Source: Dermatophagoides farinae | Taxonomy: Eukaryota; Arthropoda; Arachnida; Sarcoptiformes; Pyroglyphidae | Reading direction: 5' to 3' | NCBI RefSeq assembly: GCF_024713945.1 | Contig: NC_134679.1 | Coordinates: 3,043,001 to 3,107,000, forward strand | Length of the DNA stretch: 64,000 bases | Part shown: positions 60,548 through 64,000 of the stretch, in pieces | Layout of the letters: every line of letters begins with the position of its first letter | Position numbering within the stretch: position 1 is the first letter of the stretch | Program-made: the position numbers and the translations under genes | Notes under the pieces: model-generated | Database searches by the model: none | What the model saw: the letters and a program-made list of their open reading frames with translations, nothing else | Told to the model about the DNA's origin: nothing

Positions 60548-62138
60548 TGAATGTGAAACTCATGGCCATGATGATGATGGTGATGCTGATTTTCACCCCC
60601 TCGTTTATATTCGATTATTTTGGTGAAGAAAAAAATAGGTTTTTTTTACAGTACAAGCTACAATATGATGGTGGTTAGCGTGAGCAGACAACAATAGAAA
60701 TGTGAAATGAAATGAACTGAATGGACAAATATGGATATAGATAGATAGATGAATGAAATTAAATGAGCACCGAATATAGCTACGAACGTAAATGCGGCTA
60801 AAGTAGAAATAAAAATTGGAGCAGAAAAAAATAACATGAAACATAAAGAGAGAATTGAGGTCAAAGTCTCAATTTCAATCTCTAAATGATGATGATGATG
60901 ATAAAGATGATCATCATGATCATCATTATGATCGTTGTTGATGATCATCATCAAAGAAAACGAATTGTTATGATCCAATGGAAAAAAACCTGGAATAAAA
61001 ATGAAAAAAAAATGGACGAAACTGAAAACAACAAGGAGCCAGAAATCAACTTATTAAAAAATCTGAGTCGCCCAGATAAATAGACTATGGAGAAAAAAAA
61101 CATGAAAAATACATAAAGAAATAATTTCATTGAAAACCGAAAAAATGGAACAAGGAACAACAAGCTAGTAAGCCAGCCAGACTTAACCAACCAATATAAT
61201 CATGATGATGAATAAATGATTCCGTATTCATTTTGTTTTTTAGTATTTGATTGATTGACAAACGATGATCATTATCATCATTCCATAACCAATGTAATTC
61301 ATGGAACCAAATATAGAACACAATCACAACGTCATACGGAACAATCCGTTGATGTAGATGGCCAAAAAAAAGGAAAATAACAATGGATATATAGAATACA
61401 GATATGAGCTGGAATTGATTATCAAAGAAAAAAATAGATCAACGTTTTTGTAGGCTAAATCCATATATTCTTCATCATCATCACCGGCAGTTGATGATGA
61501 TGAATCATAATTAGGTATTTTTATTCTAATTATTAGCCACCGCATACATATTTGAATGAAATGAAAATGAAATCATAAAACAAAAAAAAAGAAGCATGAA
61601 AATTGAATAACTGGGACAATATAATTGAGTTCATTCATGGTTAGTATTTTTTTACCTTGAAAAAAGAATGATTTTCCGGTTTGGAATCAAAAAAAAAAAA
61701 AAAAAATAAAATAAAATAAAAAAAATTGCGACATCAAAACATCAATTAAACAGACATTTGTCCTAAAGGAGAGGAATTTTCTTCTTTTTTTTGCTTTTTG
61801 ATATATTTCACAATTTCTCATCAATCTGATAGTGGGCGACAATGGTCAGTAGTTCAAATTGGATAATTATTATGAGATCATAAAAAAAATTCCTTGCTTG
61901 TTCATCACATTATCCAATTGCGAAAAAAAGTCATAAGCTTTAAAAATGGAAATTTAGAATGTCAACCATCAAATGACAATATGTCTAATCATGGTCATCA
62001 TGACGATGATTTATTATATAAGCACAACAAAATTGATGAAGATAGAGCATATGTCCATGTCATTCGTCTTAAATAACCTCTTGATGACTCATTTCACGAA
62101 TGAAATTGAATTTTTATTGTTGAATTTAACAAGTAATA

Positions 62139-62528
62139 ATGAAAACGAAACTAAAAAAGAAAGACAAAGGTAAACGTAGATTGATTCTAAAAAAAATTGT
62201 TTCAAATGAAACTTATCGATTTTTATTTCTTGGTCAGATAAATTTTCTTTTATTCGTTTCGATTTTTGTTTTTTGGTTTCGTTGGAAAACAATGAACGGT
62301 TTGTCCTTTTGTTTTGTTTGTAAACAGAATACGGAAAAATTAAAAGATAAAAAATGTATGAAAAGGACAAGTCCATTCACTATGTTTTTTTCCAATCAAG
62401 TTATGGTATGCCGTCACGCGTCAGTAACGACTTTGTATGCTCCAGACTCAAGGGATCGGTCCACATTGTCATTGGATTCACTCTATTCTGATTATCATCA
62501 AAATTCGTACGGAAATTTGCTTGTATAA
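62139..62528 (+). CDS. Candidate small membrane protein with Tyr/Ser-rich tail
   Basis: The frame from ATG at 62139 (in-frame TAA 12 nt upstream) is open for 129 codons and is not a simple repeat. It has a Lys/Arg-rich start (MKTKLKKKDKGKRR), one hydrophobic segment (FLFLGQINFLLFVSIFVFWF) and a polar tail with TTLYAPDSRDRSTLSLDSLY, ending NLLV. Positions 62401-62528 are near 45% GC, far above the background. An 81-nt frame-neutral segment (62320-62400, GTAAAC...CAAG after a T-tract) could be an intron, giving 102 residues. The end LLV could be a PDZ ligand. No family is recognised. The GC-rich part may instead be the last exon of a longer plus-strand gene. Confidence 0.35.
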   Translation: MKTKLKKKDKGKRRLILKKIVSNETYRFLFLGQINFLLFVSIFVFWFRWKTMNGLSFCFVCKQNTEKLKDKKCMKRTSPFTMFFSNQVMVCRHASVTTLYAPDSRDRSTLSLDSLYSDYHQNSYGNLLV

Positions 62529-64000
62529 TTTCGGTAGAATCCATTCGTGAAAACTTATGTTCATAAGGAACAAACAAACTCAGTCTTAAAATTGAACTGT
62601 ATTCAAATTGAATACTACTATAATTTTATCCATACAACGATGATCAATCGATTTAGATTTTACTATTTACTTTGTAATTGATATATACATTATATGATTG
62701 ATGCTATGATTGTATATGTGTATGTATTTGAATTCCATTTATATTCCGGAAAAAAATGGACTGGTCCAATTAGAGAATTTCAAGTCGATCGTCATCATCA
62801 TCATACACAATATTGGTTGGTTTTATCACTGGAATACATCTGTGCTCCGAAACATACACACATACACATACAGAGAATGTCAAAATTATTAATGGAATTC
62901 GTATAGACGTAGATATTTGATAAAGAGAAAAAGTGGGCAACAAAATCCAAAGAGGATTCTTGACTGAACAAAAACGTGTCGTTTTTGAGAATCCCAAATA
63001 ATATTCAATACTCTAATATCGTTACTATAGTATCGTAACAAATAATGAGCCATTCCAGCTAAATTTCCACATAGTGATGAATGAATTCATTGACATTCAA
63101 ATGAATATTGTTATTGTTATTGTTATTAATGTCTACTATATGTATATCGAATGATTATTCCAAATGAACGCCAAAAAACCAAAATCAATTTTTTAAACCT
63201 TATGTAGGATGTTCGTTAGAAAATTGATTTCTTAGAAAAATAGCAACAAAATATAATTAAAATTCAAATATTATTATCATATGGGCAATCATTTAATATA
63301 TTCATCTGAGCAGCAAAGCGAGAAAAAAAAAGAGTTTTCCCGTATAAAATATACACGATCAGGTAATTGTCGTTTTTTTTAAATTCTAAGAATAGCCTGC
63401 CTGACAAATTAAACATCAACGACAGGTTTTTTTTTGGTCCATCCGGAACCGGGTATACGACCTGGGCAAATCTTTTCTCTTTTTTTTCTTCTTCTTCAAA
63501 TAATCATCAACATTATCATTACCGTAGAATCTACGGCGTAGATGGATTTTATTTTCTCTTTTTTTTCATTCATATTCATTGCATATTTCCGCAGAAACAA
63601 GTACTTTTAACCCTATCAACTTAATAGCAAAAAGTGAGAGAGAGAGAAAGAAAAAATAGAGTCAATGACTAAAATTGGAATATGGTCTAAACACAAACAC
63701 ACACACAAAGTGTATGAACACAATGAATGAACTCAAAATGAAATGAATGAAAAAAAAACTTGTTTTCACCTATTACTATATTTACCTGTATAATTTTTTT
63801 CTTCTTCTAATGATTATCATGATGATGATGATGATGATGAATAGTGATGCTTTCTCTCTCAACAAAAAGAAAAATAAAATTTCCGATCATAATTTTTTAT
63901 GCGAACTAAAGCAAAAAAAAGCAACATCATTTCTCTCTTTCATCATCATCATCATCATCGGGAAATCATTCAATTCCATTCCATTTTCGTCAAAAAATAT
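62529..64000. other. Right-end repeat-rich stretch
   Basis: Holds A/T tracts, (TGA)n at about 63818-63840 and (TCA)n near 63942-63960. A less repetitive patch at 63420-63560 contains CCGGAA at 63443-63448 and a perfect 15-nt inverted repeat at 63522-63536. No gene is supported. Confidence 0.5.

Larger units (their letters stand above)
58269..62138. other. Upstream region of E74 (promoter side) and repeats
   Basis: This stretch carries (TG)n at 58567-58591 and near 59434-59452, an (TC)n run near 60414-60430, A/T tracts and clustered AGGTCA-like half sites near 59877, 60159-60173, 60535-60547 and 60865. A small open frame at 59553-59753 is listed separately. A short acidic open segment on the minus strand at about 61439-61525 is discussed as a possible alternative 5' exon. 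Confidence 0.5.

Noticed and set aside
1-64000. CRISPR arrays, rRNA, tRNA, transposase or viral genes
   Set aside because: The many short tandem repeats are microsatellites without unique spacers. GGTTCAAAT-like strings (for example near 9312) lack a matching A box and cloverleaf. No transposase, reverse transcriptase or capsid-like frame was seen by reading.

Overview
This window is AT-rich animal nuclear DNA. It is full of short microsatellites ((TCA)n/(TGA)n, (CA)n, (AAC)n), A and T homopolymers, very small introns (55-81 nt) and a few introns of several kb. It contains an E74-type ETS factor with the arthropod signature, a gustatory-receptor-like seven-helix protein and a SIRT5-class sirtuin. 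Together with the base composition and gene density, this suggests an arachnid, most likely a small-genome astigmatid mite of the house-dust or scab mite kind. The species assignment is inference.

Layout, left to right. Positions 1-8671 are mostly simple repeats. Minus-strand exons at 8672-8965 and 14287-14910 join in phase 0 and encode a low-complexity N-terminus followed by a divergent PR/SET (PRDM-like) domain; the rest of that gene must lie to the left. Positions 15-23 kb are repeats with a few higher-complexity islands. At 23.37-23.61 kb there is a candidate small minus-strand gene ending in an Asn-rich, RG-rich tail. At 26.7-27.0 kb there is another weak minus-strand gene start. A plus-strand intronless receptor-like gene lies at 29858-31129. 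A plus-strand SIRT5-like gene with one 78-nt intron lies at 32642-33802.

Positions 36421-58268 hold a six-exon minus-strand gene spanning about 22 kb. Its ETS domain matches the ecdysone-induced E74 (Eip74EF) type, and all exon phases agree. The distal exons are Ser/Thr/His/Asn-rich and include a PLDLS motif, a likely CtBP-binding site. Two long introns (7.5 and 10.6 kb) hold mainly repeats plus a few islands that could be regulatory. About 1.9 kb upstream of the start codon is a perfect AGGTCA direct repeat with 3-nt spacing, a possible nuclear-receptor element that would fit an ecdysone-inducible gene. The right end (59-64 kb) holds two small candidate genes, at 59553-59753 and 62139-62528.

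The genes do not form a pathway or operon; they are independent eukaryotic loci. SIRT5 (plus) and E74 (minus) converge. I saw no CRISPR array, rRNA, convincing tRNA, or recognisable transposon or viral gene. Nothing here amounts to a clearly new biological system. The most original items are the E74 architecture with its frame-neutral intron inside the ETS domain, the DR3 element, the divergent PR-like domain, and small genes hidden in low-complexity DNA.
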